Source of the DNA: Apoda limacodes
Taxonomy: Eukaryota > Arthropoda > Insecta > Lepidoptera > Limacodidae
NCBI GenBank assembly: GCA_946406115.1
Contig: OX291553.1
Coordinates: forward strand, 10,979,001-11,043,000
Reading direction: 5' to 3'
Length of the DNA: 64,000 nucleotides
Of the stretch, positions 1-11,010 are shown piece by piece. A program made the position numbers and the translations under genes. Under the pieces are notes generated by a model. It did no database searches, was not told where the DNA came from, and worked only from the letters and a program-made list of their open reading frames with translations. Numbering within the stretch: the first letter of the stretch is position 1; every line of letters starts with the position of its first letter.

Positions 1-650
1 GCAACAGAGTACTTGCCGATAAATAAATGTACCTAACGAAGCAAATAACCACAATGAAAACAAGAATAAACCCCTACTTTCTTTGGAAATAATCCTGTAA
101 TTTTCTAAAGTATAATTTTATTGGTTTCGAATGACGCCTATTATAGAGCTATATTATCTTTATATATATAATTCTACTGTACGTTTGTATGTCACTGTAC
201 TCCTTCTAAACGGCGCCGGCGTTTGGGTTGCGCCCTGGATGGTTTAGATTCACAAATCAGCCCGGTAGATGGCCCTACAGTCAGTATCATGCAGGACAGC
301 GTCTGCCCGGTCAGGTAGTATTTTATATATTTGTGTCTTATTTTTTGCCTGGCGAATATCAAAGAATTCTTTGTGCTCATAATTCAGAAATTAAAGATAG
401 GCACGTTATTAAAATGTTAAAACACTAACATGTGACTACCGCGTAACAGATTATTTTGTTTGCTATATGGGTTTTTATTTATTTCATTTATATATATTTA
501 ATGAGGTAACTAGTTCTTTTGGCAAAGTTTTTGTTTTTAATTAAGTAGGTACCAACACTATTCACATAACTATCTAGTTTAGTTAGTTTACATGCAATAC
601 TAGTATACAAACAACGTGGACTAGATAATTAACAGGTATCACCAGATTTT
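1..650. other. No gene recognised; AT-rich, possible decayed repeat at 200-330
   Basis: Mostly AT-rich sequence. A short GC-richer patch around 205-310 looks like a repeat relic but I cannot name it. No splice-bounded exon or coding bias was seen. Confidence 0.4.
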
Positions 651-654
651 TTTA

Positions 655-850
655 ATACAACTAAGGTGGCAAACAACCTTGCGGTTCCCCTGATGGTAAG
701 CGGCCACCGCAGCCCACGAACGCTGGCAACACCTGAGGCATCACTCGCGCATTGCCAACCCTTCATATATCTAATAACTTATTTCTTGATAAACCTCATA
801 CTGTAGTCCTTACAGAAAACCTTAGCAAGGAGCTCATTTCATAACCTAAG
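655..850 (-). mobile_element. 3' tail of a CR1/Jockey-type non-LTR retrotransposon (relic)
   Basis: Read on the minus strand this carries the tail shared by many copies in the window: a decayed W-N-E-L-P-like stretch near 820, then a frame resembling ASDASGVASVRGLRWPLTIRG, then the 'gcggtccgcctgatggtaagcgg'-type end. Copies at 33.6, 34.8, 40.7 and 49.7 kb have the same order. It is 5'-truncated and frame-broken. Confidence 0.6.
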
Positions 851-1540
851 CGTTGAACGTTGGTAAGTTAAAATTAAAAGCAAGCATTTTTCCTATACGT
901 ATAGGATACCTAAATGTTTTTGAACTTTTAGTTGCTATGCTACACAAGCAGAATGATTCAGATACTAGACCTACTTGCATTCGGACGGTATGCAGGCGAT
1001 TTATTGCACTTTTTGTTTTCAGACTGTACTGTACATTCTTCGCGTCGTCGCTAGTTTGACAGACAAATAGCTGGACTATACATTGTAACATAACAAATAG
1101 AACGAGCCAAGCAACTAGACACGGAATGACAGCACAGATGACAAAAATACATTTTAACATCCAATTTTATAATTGGGGATAATTTAAAATCGTCTTACAG
1201 CTAAAACCACGCAACGGCAGTCTATTTCACCGTGACGTGCGGCACACCACACCAGTTTTAGCCGAGTTGAAAGCGTAGGCGCCTGCCGACCTTGGCAGAG
1301 CCAGCACCGTTGGATTGGAACCGTGGAAAACGAGACTCGCCGCCATTTTAGGCCGCGTCGACCACCGCACCAGTCTGCAGCCGGGTCAAGTTTTATTGTC
1401 TCCCCGATTGCATAACATCTCGGCCGGCAATCGAGCTCGAAAATATCGTATGCACAAAATGTCCGTCAGTACAGCTCGGTCGTTCGAAGATCAATAAAGT
1501 GTAGATAACCCATTTGGACGGTGGTAGCAGACGTTTCGAC
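851..1540. other. No gene recognised; GC-richer block at 1190-1500
   Basis: 851-1190 is AT-rich with no recognised exon. 1190-1500 is GC-richer than its surroundings and includes gccgccattttaggccgcg, but I found no exon with splice sites on either strand. It may be intron 1 of the minus-strand gene or an unrecognised repeat. Confidence 0.35.
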
Positions 1541-1619
1541 ACTATAGCTTATCTGGCGAATGGCCAGCGGCATGCAGAGCAGTGCGCCGGTCGACGGACG
1601 GCAGCTGAATGGCACTTAC

Positions 1620-1785
1620 ACCAGTACACCGCTACGTAGTCCTTATCTTCCAGCACTCGGTCGAGCTGCTTGGCTGTCACTTCCTCGATCTGGGGTTCGA
1701 CTTTGTTCGCGGGGAGGGATTTGCGCGCGGTAGTGGCAGCGACTAGGAGCAACACGACGGCCAGGGCCTCCAGCCACCGAGCCAT
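1620..1785 (-). CDS. First coding exon: signal peptide plus start of a thioredoxin-like domain (partial gene)
   Basis: On the minus strand an ATG at 1785-1783 opens 55 codons plus one base. Residues 1-20 have a charged start (MARW) and a hydrophobic core rich in L, V and A ending TTA-R, a typical secretory signal peptide. After a short linker comes EVTAKQLDRVLEDKDYVAVYW, which resembles the beta1-alpha1-beta2 start of a thioredoxin fold just before the expected CxxC motif. The exon ends at a strong donor (GTAAGT, minus strand at 1619-1614) in phase 1, so the next codon starts with T, as a conserved aromatic residue before CxxC would need. Known of the family (from memory): insects have secreted or ER proteins with tandem thioredoxin-like domains that open this way. 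I see no later exon in 1-1613, so the rest probably lies outside the window. The open frame past the donor (to 1549) is intron read-through. Exon call fairly sure, product name tentative. Confidence 0.6.
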
Positions 1786-1870
1786 GGCGAGGGCGCGCGA
1801 GTACTGACTGCGGCCGCCCGCCCTGCGTCAGCGCCGCCCGCCCCACGCGCATGCGCATTTCGTTTAGACT
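1786..1870 (-). promoter_or_regulatory. GC/CpG-rich 5' region upstream of the signal-peptide exon
   Basis: Just upstream (minus strand) of the ATG at 1785 the sequence turns strongly GC- and CpG-rich (runs such as gcgcgcgagtac and gccgcccgccctgcg). It then drops sharply to AT-rich DNA beyond ~1860. This fits the 5' UTR or promoter-proximal part of the minus-strand gene. No TATA box is evident. Confidence 0.35.
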
Positions 1871-2829
1871 TGTATCTCTCTCCGCATTTCACACCTTGAT
1901 CCCACTATGATCTTTCACTTTGACTTCTTTAAACCATCTAATCTCATCATCTGCGTTTTTAGATATAAAAATTAATATACATGCTTTCCTTATGCTTTAC
2001 TTCTTACAATTTTTATATAGGAGTTACAATAGGTTAAAATTTTTTTTTAAGCATTGCGTTAATCTAAATTAAAGCTCAAATACAAAAGTATCTTTAAATA
2101 TATAGGTAATCTTATTTTAAATAAAAAAAAATTATAAACTAGAGAGATAAACAACTTATCCTTAAAAATCATGAAAGTATTTGTAATCTTATCCTTCAGA
2201 AGCCTATGTAATATAGACTTCTGTCGACAGTATCAGTGTCATTGAACTCGTTTCAATTTCGATGATTATGACCGCCACCTCCAGAAATTATGTAGTACAA
2301 TTACATAATCGAGCATACTTTAACGCTTATTTGCTTTTTGGATCCTTTTGTTTGTCCAACATGTGAGCAGTTTAACAGTTGACTTTGTTGAATATTCATT
2401 AAATTTTTATTTATTATAATTGAATTAAAATGCAACTGGTATTGTCTTCGATCAAACTATGGGCACATTTTTACCCAACTGCCAAAAAGAGGGTATAAAT
2501 GTATGTATGTAAAAGTGTACAAATCGTTAACGCTTTGAATAGCGTAAACGGCCTTAATAAATAAGGTTTCGTTAGATTCTTCTTTCGATAGTGCTTAAGG
2601 CTACATAAAACAAACATGGCGGACATAATCTGTGAAAAACTTAATAAAAACACCAAAAATATAAAAAAAATATCAAAAGATGCATCGCGTAGGGTATCAA
2701 ATTATAGGTGATAGTTAGTTATACATTACAAATATATAAAATTTACAGATGACGACAATATAAAATAAGCCATAAACTGTTAAAAACTCGAGAAAATTTA
2801 TTAGCGAAAAAACAAAATGGGGGAATTTA
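1871..2829. other. AT-rich intergenic sequence, nothing recognised
   Basis: Low-complexity AT-rich DNA upstream of the minus-strand gene. The open frame at 2471-2656 (minus) shows no family motif and I treat it as chance. Confidence 0.4.
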
Positions 2830-3245
2830 TCGCACGTTGCCCTAGAGAGAATCTTGGCAGGAAGCTCATTTCACAACCGAAGTCCCTCTAAAACCGCATT
2901 GTTCGTGACTGTTTAGGTTCTAAAGTGCGACGCTAAATTTCCCTGGTGATGGCATCATTTCGAACAATTCCGTAGAACACACAGCTCAATATACAAGCCG
3001 TAGGAAGGTATATATACAAAGCAAGGCCTACCTACCTACCTACCTCTCCTTAGACTTAAAAATTCGAAACCGCCTGTGAGTCTGGGTCATCGACAATTCT
3101 CTTAGCTGTTCCTTGAACCGAGTCAAAAGCTAAGCTGGTATCTGGGTGCACCGGCTAGAGATTGCAGCAGTACTCAGTGCGGCCGGACTTGCGACTTATT
3201 AAGCCGTAACCTATGTCCCAAGGTGAAGTATTCTGATTCGCTTAT
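2830..3245 (-). mobile_element. Decayed CR1/Jockey-type reverse transcriptase 3' portion
   Basis: Minus-strand reading shows fragments of the RT C-terminal region: LYKAQVRP-like near 3190-3215 and a W-N-E-L-P-A-like stretch near 2850-2870, in scattered frames. A tandem ACCT repeat (about 3027-3045) interrupts it. It parallels the better-preserved copy at 5.1-6.15 kb. Confidence 0.5.
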
Positions 3246-3689
3246 TAAAGTGATGAAAGAAATTAAACTAATTATTTTTTTGTCAGCTAAATCAAATGAA
3301 AGTTTTAGATCTTGATCTTAAACTAAAACGTAAAATAATTTGTACGACTATGTTGAGATGCTGCAAACTTACATTACCTACCTACCTATTCTTTGGATAC
3401 TTAACGGGAGAATGGGAATATTAACACGGTGATCAAAACATAAAATGAACTAAAAAGGTTGAAATAAAAAAAAAAAAAAACCAGACTTCTAAAAAACTGA
3501 AAAGCAAAAAACAAGTCCTGAAATCTCGAAGGGAACTTTAACTGAGTCAAGTTATTCCTTGGTAAATACCTACTTAAACTAATAATTCATGCAAAATACA
3601 AAACATAATGACCATCAGTCATTTAATTCTATGCTGGCTCAATATTACTCTATTCTTCCCAATATGAGTCCCAACCGATGGCCAATAAG

Positions 3690-3960
3690 GGCTAACAGCG
3701 GCTAACTAGTTAAGGGGCTAACAGCGGCTAAGTAGTTAAGGGGCTAACAGCGGCTAAGTAGCGCCGAAACTTGATATTTTATAATTATTCTTCATAAAAA
3801 GCGTATTTCAAAAATGTGCTTCATATAAATTATTAAACTAGTCATAAGCTAATTTAAGAATGTTTCGTACTGTGAATAGAACACGTCAATAAGTTAGGAA
3901 TATCGTTTTAGCTAAAAGCGGCGTAAGTTAGCCGCCGTTAGCCCCTTAATTATTTTTCGT
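3690..3960. repeat. Tandem 27-bp repeat paired with an inverted copy (foldback element)
   Basis: Three near-identical tandem units (ggctaacagcggctaagtag plus ttaaggg) lie at about 3690-3765. An inverted copy lies at about 3912-3955, where the plus strand reads ttagccgccgttagcccctt. The pair could form a stem of ~36 bp around a ~145 bp AT-rich loop, a layout typical of foldback or MITE-like elements. Confidence 0.65.
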
Positions 3961-5095
3961 ATTTCCTTATCGTTTATTGAGGAACCACTTTACTCAGAGT
4001 CACAATTGCTCACCAAATTCAAGATTTCAGGATTTGGTTTTTAATTTTTAGTTTTATAGCTGTCGGGTTTTTTTTGTTTTTTTTAATTATTAATTTTATA
4101 CGATTCTTTGTGCTTCGGAGATCACGTCAAACAGTCTTTAGGGATGCAGTCATATCCCTATGGGAGAGTATTTAACGCTGAGAATCAACTTCGGCTGGCC
4201 CCTAGCTTAACAACATATAATAATATTTTTAATATGATGTATAAGAACGAGAATCCCTAGCCCACCGTGACACAGTTTTAACCATAGTGCGTGGGATTAA
4301 AGTAAATATATCTTTGAAAAAATACCTAAATATTTCGACAGATAAGCACCGATAAATTTGTTTTCACTGTAACCTAACCTTATCTATAAGACTTCTCTAA
4401 TTGTACCTAATATCTGTTTGAAACAACAAAATAAAAATAAAAAAATAATAAATAATCACTGACCTCTACTACTACCCACTGGACTGGCTGCTGTCAAACG
4501 TTTTTGTGCCTATTTGAATGACGCCATTTTGGCGCTGTATGCAGTTACGAAAGTCCGTAGAACTAAAATTAGGGATGTCCGCCAGTCGACATTATATCTG
4601 ATATATCGATTTATTATGTTTTAGAAAAAGACAGTTTTTTTTTACCCAACAACAACAGAAAAACATTTACTATTAGCTCTAAGTTTTTTTACTAAAAACA
4701 ATTTGCTGGCGAGAATTCTCGATGATGACTTTCGATTTAATTCAACCTTATGACGTAGTTCAACCTGGACCATATTTTTTTGTTTCGAACTCCTATATGT
4801 AAAGAAGTTATTGTGATCATGCGGAAAAAAACGCGTTATTCATAAAATCTGTTACTTAAAACCTGGCACTTTAGAATATTGTAACTTCAATGGATCGTAT
4901 GTATACGTACCGTTTGTCGATTGGAATGGGTCTGATCGCAGCACGCCATTTCCTTATCAAAGAAATATGGTCCCAGTTTGACTTTGTCAACCTCCTAGCT
5001 AGATAAATGGTTCGAACTGCTTTATGATGTAAAGAATCGTAGTTCTAAATTAATAGAAACGTTTACAGATTCAATAATTTAGTTAGGTTCAGTAG
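3961..5095. other. AT-rich intergenic sequence, nothing recognised
   Basis: No open frame of note, no splice-bounded exon and no repeat I recognise. A short GC patch at 4540-4590 includes gacgccattttggcgctg. Confidence 0.35.
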
Positions 5096-5099
5096 ACTT

Positions 5100-6150
5100 G
5101 TGTCAAATCAGGTGCACCCGCTTAGAGATGGCAGTAGGCCGGACTTGCGATTTGTAAAGCAACAACCTTTGCCCTGAGGTGAAGCATCGCTTCGCTCTGT
5201 TGAGTACTCCTGGTTTCTTGGACGCCAGCTTCACCTTGGTTTCCAAATGGTCACGAAACTGGATATAGCTGGAGATGTCAACACCAAAGATCCCAATACA
5301 CTTGGAGATGGTAAGTGCTGTGTTCTGGAATTGTAGAACTACAGTTAATGGGATTTCTTAGCGGTGAACGCGCAGACTTCTGTCTTTATTGGGTTGAATC
5401 CTGAAACACTTAACGCCCGCCGGACTTCCCACTGTGTTATGGAGATTTCTGGCATAGTCTTACCGCATCACGGTAAAATAGGTGGTACAGCTCCTTCGTT
5501 ATTGATATTCGAGTTTGAGGCAATGAGACTGCCACAGTAAATCGGCTTTCTCTCTAGCACTATGGGAGAATCGGTTTTTCGCTGTGGTAGTAACGATCAC
5601 TGAAAAAAGTTTCCCTTGGCAGCTTAACAAGCGACCAGAAAGCACGACTCCCAGAGGGATAGCTTGCAAGTCACCCACCTATTTTGCCGATGAATTGGAA
5701 CTTAGCTCTGGCGGTTACTTTCTTACTGAACCTCGAGGCAGCAGTTAATTTGCGTTTTAACTCAGACGTATTCAGATCCTTATTGATCGAACCGTGGTCC
5801 AAGCCTCATATGCAGTTTGCTTGAGAATTTTAGCTTCTTTACAAGACCTTTTAAACCACGGTCTTTTTTTTCACATCGGCAGCTACTCGAGGGTTAGAAA
5901 TGTAACATTCCATGCCAGCGAAGATTATCTCTGTGACTGCGGCTGCGCAGATGTCAGGATCTTCTGAGCTGAAGCAGAGCTGCCTCCACGGGTACGATGC
6001 ATAAAAATTCCGCCATCCATCAAAATCTGCTGACTTATAATGCCACACACAACGCCAATTAATTGGCGCAGAGCAAACGGTTAGTATGCATGACACTTGA
6101 TTCCGGGCGAGAGAGTAGTCAAAGGAGCCAAGAGGCGCATCCACTGAGAC
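5100..6150 (-). pseudogene. CR1/Jockey-type non-LTR retrotransposon fragment: endonuclease C-terminus, linker and RT C-terminus
   Basis: On the minus strand, 6144-5851 keeps an open frame containing WRCVWHYKSADFDGWRNFYA and CFSSEDPDICAAAV, which I recognise as the C-terminal end of the APE-type endonuclease of CR1-like elements. It runs into a broken linker (5850-5450) and then an RT C-terminal stretch (about 5420-5105) with the pieces KTEVCAFTAKKSPLTVV and GIFGVDISSYIQFRDHLE and LASKKPGVLNRAKRCF. The catalytic RT core is missing, so this is an internally deleted, frame-shifted copy. A parallel copy of the endonuclease-linker part is at 19.37-19.97 kb. Family assignment rests on remembered protein patterns; CR1 versus Jockey is not resolved. 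Confidence 0.7.
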
Positions 6151-6797
6151 GGAACATCAGTTCGGACGTGTAGTTTGCACTCCTAGCCTCTATATCAGGT
6201 ATGCTCGTTGGAGAAAGTACCAGTTGAGAGAATTTTTTTTGAGTAATTGTAAAGAATAAAAACCAAATTTAATTGATACGTCTCAATATTTTTTATTGAA
6301 AATATCTAAATTTAACATTATTTAGTAATAATACTAAAACTATAAGAACATTAAATATAGGAACTTTTTGTAAGTAGACTTCCGGTGAACAAAACACTCT
6401 CATAAAAACCAAGTATTTTATATTATTTTTCATCATGCAACCTCTTACAATTCACCCCCACCGTGCGCGTAATACTTTTTGCATTTCATACTAATTCTAT
6501 AAATGCGGACAAATGTGCGATCACCTTTGGATGGCTATGAATAATTATCTTTTTAATATTCTATACATGTTTAATTACATAATTCGATACTGCATACCTT
6601 GTCAAGCTCTATAGTAACTAAATGCCTACATATTTTACGCAAAATACTTTCCAAATCCTCATTTAACAACGAAATAATGGTACTCAGTTAATCAAGACAA
6701 AAAGAATGCAAGCTATGATTTAAATTGTTTTTTATTTCGTAAAATTCTCAACTTAAACTGATAAAATATGCATATGACAACAATGCAGTAAAAATTA

Positions 6798-6981
6798 TCA
6801 TAATTTACCTGTGAAATGTGTTCTTATTCGAATTATTATCTGTTGTGACTTCACATTTACTCACAGCACAAGACACCATAGTTACCTACTCATAATTTAC
6901 CTGTGAAATGTGTTCTTATTCGAATTATTATCTGTTGTGACTTCACATTTACTCACAGCACAAGACACCATAGTTACCTAC
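6798..6981. repeat. Perfect tandem duplication, 2 x 92 bp
   Basis: Positions 6798-6889 and 6890-6981 read the same, each starting tcataatttacctgtgaaat and ending catagttacctac. Perfect identity, against clear divergence in the surrounding repeat, implies a recent duplication or an assembly artefact. Confidence 0.9.
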
Positions 6982-7616
6982 AAAATTAATAGTTTGTATG
7001 TTTATTTAGGATTATTTAAAAAAAATCCATTTGCCTTAAGAGAAACGCTATGTCCTCTTGTGGTCATATAATTTTATACTTTTTTTATCATAATTTTAAT
7101 GAACGTGTTTTTTATTTATGCCGCAGTTAGAGCTTCTCATAGACTTAATTATATATACGCATGACGTCAGCGCTATGTCAATCTCTATCGTAACCAAATG
7201 ATTACATATTTTACACAAAATATCCTCCAAATCTTGATTTAGCAACGAAATATGGTATCAAGTCTATAGAAAGACATGTATACTACGATTCAAATGGTTT
7301 TTTTCGTTGATTATTCAGCTGTATAAGATAAAATATCCAATCAACAATGCAGTAATTCAGGTTATTCCGTCTTGTAAATAAACATTGGCTCACACTAGAA
7401 GACAGCTTTTGTATCTAAAAAATATTTTAAATATTAATGACGGATTACAGAAAGAAAAAAGAAAATTCCAGTCACAGGAAACAAATGACGACCTTACCGG
7501 ATGTTATCGCGGGAGACATTGACATAGGCACCTATTTTCTTCTGTCTTATTTTGTCTCGGGCTCTAAGCACTTAATTTGGATTTCTCGCTTCCACGATTT
7601 ATTGGTCTTTTTTTTT

Positions 7617-7683
7617 CTTGTGCGGAGATTGAACCTGCACCCCTCGTTTCCGTTTCTTCACTACCAACAGAGCCAAGGAGCTG
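7617..7683 (-). mobile_element. tRNA-derived SINE head fragment
   Basis: The minus-strand reading has an A-box-like segment (ttggctctgttggtag) and a B-box-like segment (gcaggttcaatctccgcac), the internal polymerase III promoter layout of tRNA-derived SINEs. It is truncated and sits within the ~0.58 kb repeat array. Confidence 0.5.
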
Positions 7684-8225
7684 TAAAACGTATATATCTT
7701 TGGCGCAAAAAGAACTCCTAATAGACTTTATTAGCGATATCGATACGCATGACGTCAGTGCTAAGTCAATCTTTATGGTAACTAAATGTTTACATATTTT
7801 ACACAAAATATCCCCCAAATCTTGATTTACCAATAAAATGTGGTATTAAATCAAGAGACTAATATATAAACTACAATTCAAATTCATTTTTACGTTAATT
7901 TTTCGAATAAATTCGATAAAATATAATTAACAACAAAGCAGTAAAAAAATCATAAATTACCAGTAAAACGTGTAATTATTCGGATTATTGCGACTTGTAA
8001 CGTCACATTTGCTCACAAAATAGATACCAAATTTACAATTTAAATATTCTAAAATATAAATCAAGGATTCAAGCAGGAAAACAGAAAATTCCAATCGCCG
8101 CTTATCGATGTAATTATTGTCACATTCGGCCATTTTCTTCTATCTTATTTTCTCATGGGCACTATGCACTTAATTTGGATTTCTCGCTCCCACGCTTTAT
8201 TGGTCTTTTGAACGTAGTGAAAAAA

Positions 8226-9714
8226 TCGTATGTCTATGGGTCAAACGGTGTCAGAGTATATCAATCTCACATAACCAACCAACATCCATTTTTATTTTGT
8301 TATAATTTATGTTTTATTTACAAATCCAATATTATGTGATATTTATTTATAACTTCGTCAATACATATTTACATTCACCATCTTATGTTGAAAATTTCTA
8401 ACTAATCTAAAACTGCATGTTTTGAGTCAAAACTACAGTTTTTTATGTACACTTGATTGTCCTCCTGGGCTGAGGACCTACTTAAGTTCTTTTATTTATG
8501 TTGATCCTTATGACAATAATTGTCCCTTTTTTATCCAACTTCAAAAAAGGAGGCGGAAGGAGTTTTTAATTCGATTGTTTTTTTTAACATACAAGTCATT
8601 TTCTTTTTAGCAAACATAACTTCACCCTATAACCCCAAGCATATAAGCCACAAGTTATTGGCTCGCGGAATGATGTAGACTGCCCATTGTCACTTTAGGT
8701 TGCTTAGTATTCGAATTTTCTTACCGACAACATACATTGCTATGCAGATGACAGTACCCGAGAAGGGCAGCGCCAACTTCCCTAAAAATATCGACATTGA
8801 ACTTCTTAATCAACACTTCACAGCTGGTATGGTCATTGACCCCAGCAAAAAGGCATAAACGATTTACCTAATATCATTCAGAAGCTCCTGACTTTTCTTC
8901 TTTTAGTTTGTATCAAGCACAGCTATATCTTCCAATATTGTTGGCAATCACTGCATACTCCGCAATATTACCACAAACTCCCTGTTAGTAATAAAATTAT
9001 TGCTGTTATTACACATATTGTAATTCTTCAAATTCCTTGTGCTTCAAATCCCACCGGGTAAGTGCTCAAAGAGAGGGTTCAGAAAAGAAACAAGGGTTCG
9101 CAAGGACAAGGTTTAGTTATAATACTCTAATTCAAGCATACTCAACAAGTTATTTATTGATTAGTATTACCTAATCACTTAAGGTGATTCCTAGCCCTAA
9201 AAATGAAGAATAAGTAATAGATGAAATATATTACAATCTTTCCCTACCAAGCTTACAAGAAACATAGAAAGTTTAATATCTTTAGGTACAGAAATACAGT
9301 GGTAGATCGTTCCTTATCTGAGATCCGAATTATGGTAGAGTCTTGCACGATGTCCTCTCACAAGTAGGCTGCAAGGTTAGGCTGATATGAGACTTCAGCG
9401 AAAAGTATTACACAAAGTATCGCGACTCCCCGGCGAGCTTCCTAGTCAAGGTACAAGAGCCTACACAATAACGCATTTAACTCTGACGATTTCGATATTT
9501 TGCTAGGTATATTAAGCTCTCTTAACATATCTCCCATACTGATTGAGTGGTTTCGTAAATACTTGTGTGACCGATGACAGCGCATCCTGTTAGACAATTT
9601 ATTTTCTGACTGAAACACCACTATGCTTTTCGTCACAGAAGACGGCGCTCCTTCTACCTATCCTACCTACCCACCTACCTTCTACTAATCTCGAGGAGGA
9701 GCTATTTTACTATT
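8226..9714. other. Intergenic sequence, nothing recognised
   Basis: AT-rich with a slightly GC-richer patch at 8690-8830. The open frame at 9442-9636 (minus) shows no recognisable family or splice context. Confidence 0.35.
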
Positions 9715-9716
9715 TT

Positions 9717-9787
9717 TAGGGTTCCGTTTTTTACTCTTTGGGTACGGAATCATAGACCGTACCGAAAGAGTAAAAAACGGAACCCTA
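9717..9787. repeat. Near-perfect 31-bp inverted repeat (hairpin, 9-nt loop)
   Basis: The left arm 9717-9747 (starting tagggttccgttttttactc) is matched by its reverse complement at 9757-9787 with at most one or two mismatches. Both arms are the terminal segment of the 'ggttccgt' dispersed repeat, so two copies appear joined head to head. Confidence 0.85.
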
Positions 9788-9985
9788 TTACTAAGACTCC
9801 GCTGTCCGTCCGTCCATCCGTCTGTCACCAGGCTATCTCATGAACCGTGTAAGTTAGACAGTTGAAATTTTCACACAAGATGTATTTTTGTTGCCGCTAT
9901 AACATCAAATACTAAAAAGAGAATAATATAAATATTTAAGGGGGCTCCCATACAACAAACGTGATTTTTTTTTACCTCAAGGTTG
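9757..9985 (-). mobile_element. Dispersed 'ggttccgt...ccctttgggtacgg' repeat, minus orientation
   Basis: It reads on the minus strand as: gtatgggagccccc-type block, gttatagcggcaaca-type block, tgtgaaaatttcaactgtct, tcatgagatagcctggtgac, agacggacggacag. The plus-strand copies at 49.99-50.26 and 57.24-57.52 kb keep the same order. No coding capacity; likely a SINE or non-autonomous element abundant in Lepidoptera. Confidence 0.65.
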
Positions 9986-10329
9986 CCTAATTAAGAGTGC
10001 TCTTTAGCAATAAGGCTGCCTGTTGTATTTATTTTTGAATTATCTTATATTTTATATTGATTGTTTGGGGTGTCTACTAAAAAGTATACCTATTCATTTA
10101 TTCATATATATTCTCTACAGTCTTGCCGTGACCACGACAAGGTGCATTTTATATCAAAGACTACAATTTTAATATCAGACAAGAATCACTAATTGAATCC
10201 GCGAACATGGTTTTGCTCCACTTTCCTTCCGCTTCCCCTATCCCATGGTTAAATTAATTAATTCATATAGATCAATAACTCAACTACGGCGCCACGTATC
10301 GAGTCCACCTATTGTCAAGGGGTTGTACT

Positions 10330-10495
10330 AATTCAGAACCAGCCAAAAGTTCATTACAATCAGGTGAATAGTTTACCCTTATTACGCGATTCTGATCTGT
10401 ATTTGACCGGTAATTTTAACAGAAATTTCATTATAATCGGGTGAATGGTTTACTCTTAGTGTACGAGTCCGACTCGCACTTTACCCGTTTTTTTT
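10330..10495 (-). mobile_element. Fragment of the 'gtgcgagtcggactcg' dispersed repeat
   Basis: gtgtacgagtccgactcgcac near 10458-10480 is the reverse complement of the start of the same repeat seen at 49.99 and 57.24 kb. Within the fragment a ~40 bp block (attataatcgggtgaatggt) is repeated ~90 bp away in diverged form. Confidence 0.45.
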
Positions 10496-10721
10496 GTTTT
10501 CATACAAAACTTGTCTGACATTTACAAACACACAACAAAAAAGAAATCATCCAAATCGGTCCAGCCTGTCTTGCCGCTCTCAATTGATGCTACTTCATCT
10601 CCGTCATACAGACCTACATGTGGATGACGATTGATTTTTATTTACTTATATAGTTTTTTCACGTGATTAGCCTTACACTAACAACACCAACTGTATAGTG
10701 TTATTCGTCTATCAGAAATGA

Positions 10722-11010
10722 TATGCGTAGTGAGGCAACGTTGGGTGTAGTCAGTACCTGGATGTCTGACCTGGCACATTATTCTGGGCTCCTTCGAGTT
10801 TCGGAGGACACGTGAAACCGACCAGATTGCTTCTCATACGACATCCTTCGTCAAGTCAGAGGCCTCATGGGCATGGGCTAAGGCTTGAAAACTCTGACAG
10901 TTGAATGGCCACTGGCTCGACAAAGTCTTCCAACCCACACTAGGCCAGCGTAGTATACTATGCTCTAAGTCGTAGGAGAGGCATGTGCCCCTGCAGTGGG
11001 GACATACTTT
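10722..11010 (+). mobile_element. 5S-rRNA-derived SINE (SINE3-like)
   Basis: gcaacgttgggtgtagtcag and tacctggatgtctgacc match the internal control region of 5S rRNA (AAGCAACGTCGGGCGTGGTC...GGATGGGTGACCGC type). A shared body follows, with gttgaatggccact and cccacactaggcca and cctgcagtggggac. Copies with the same order lie at 62.47-62.77 kb and, in part, at 30.24 and 51.75 kb. Confidence 0.7.

Larger units (their letters stand above)
6590..8225. repeat. Diverged tandem array with a ~0.58 kb unit, about three copies
   Basis: Blocks with the same order recur. A segment with atacgcatgacgtcag then 'gtcaatct...acatattttacacaaaatatcc' starts at about 7155 and again at about 7742, with an older version at about 6590-6985. 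The later part (cacttaatttggatttctcg then ttattggtctttt) occurs at ~7568 and ~8168. Spacing is close to 585 bp. A SINE fragment at ~7617-7683 interrupts one unit. A related single block lies at 16.83-17.33 kb. No protein-coding signal was seen. Confidence 0.65.
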
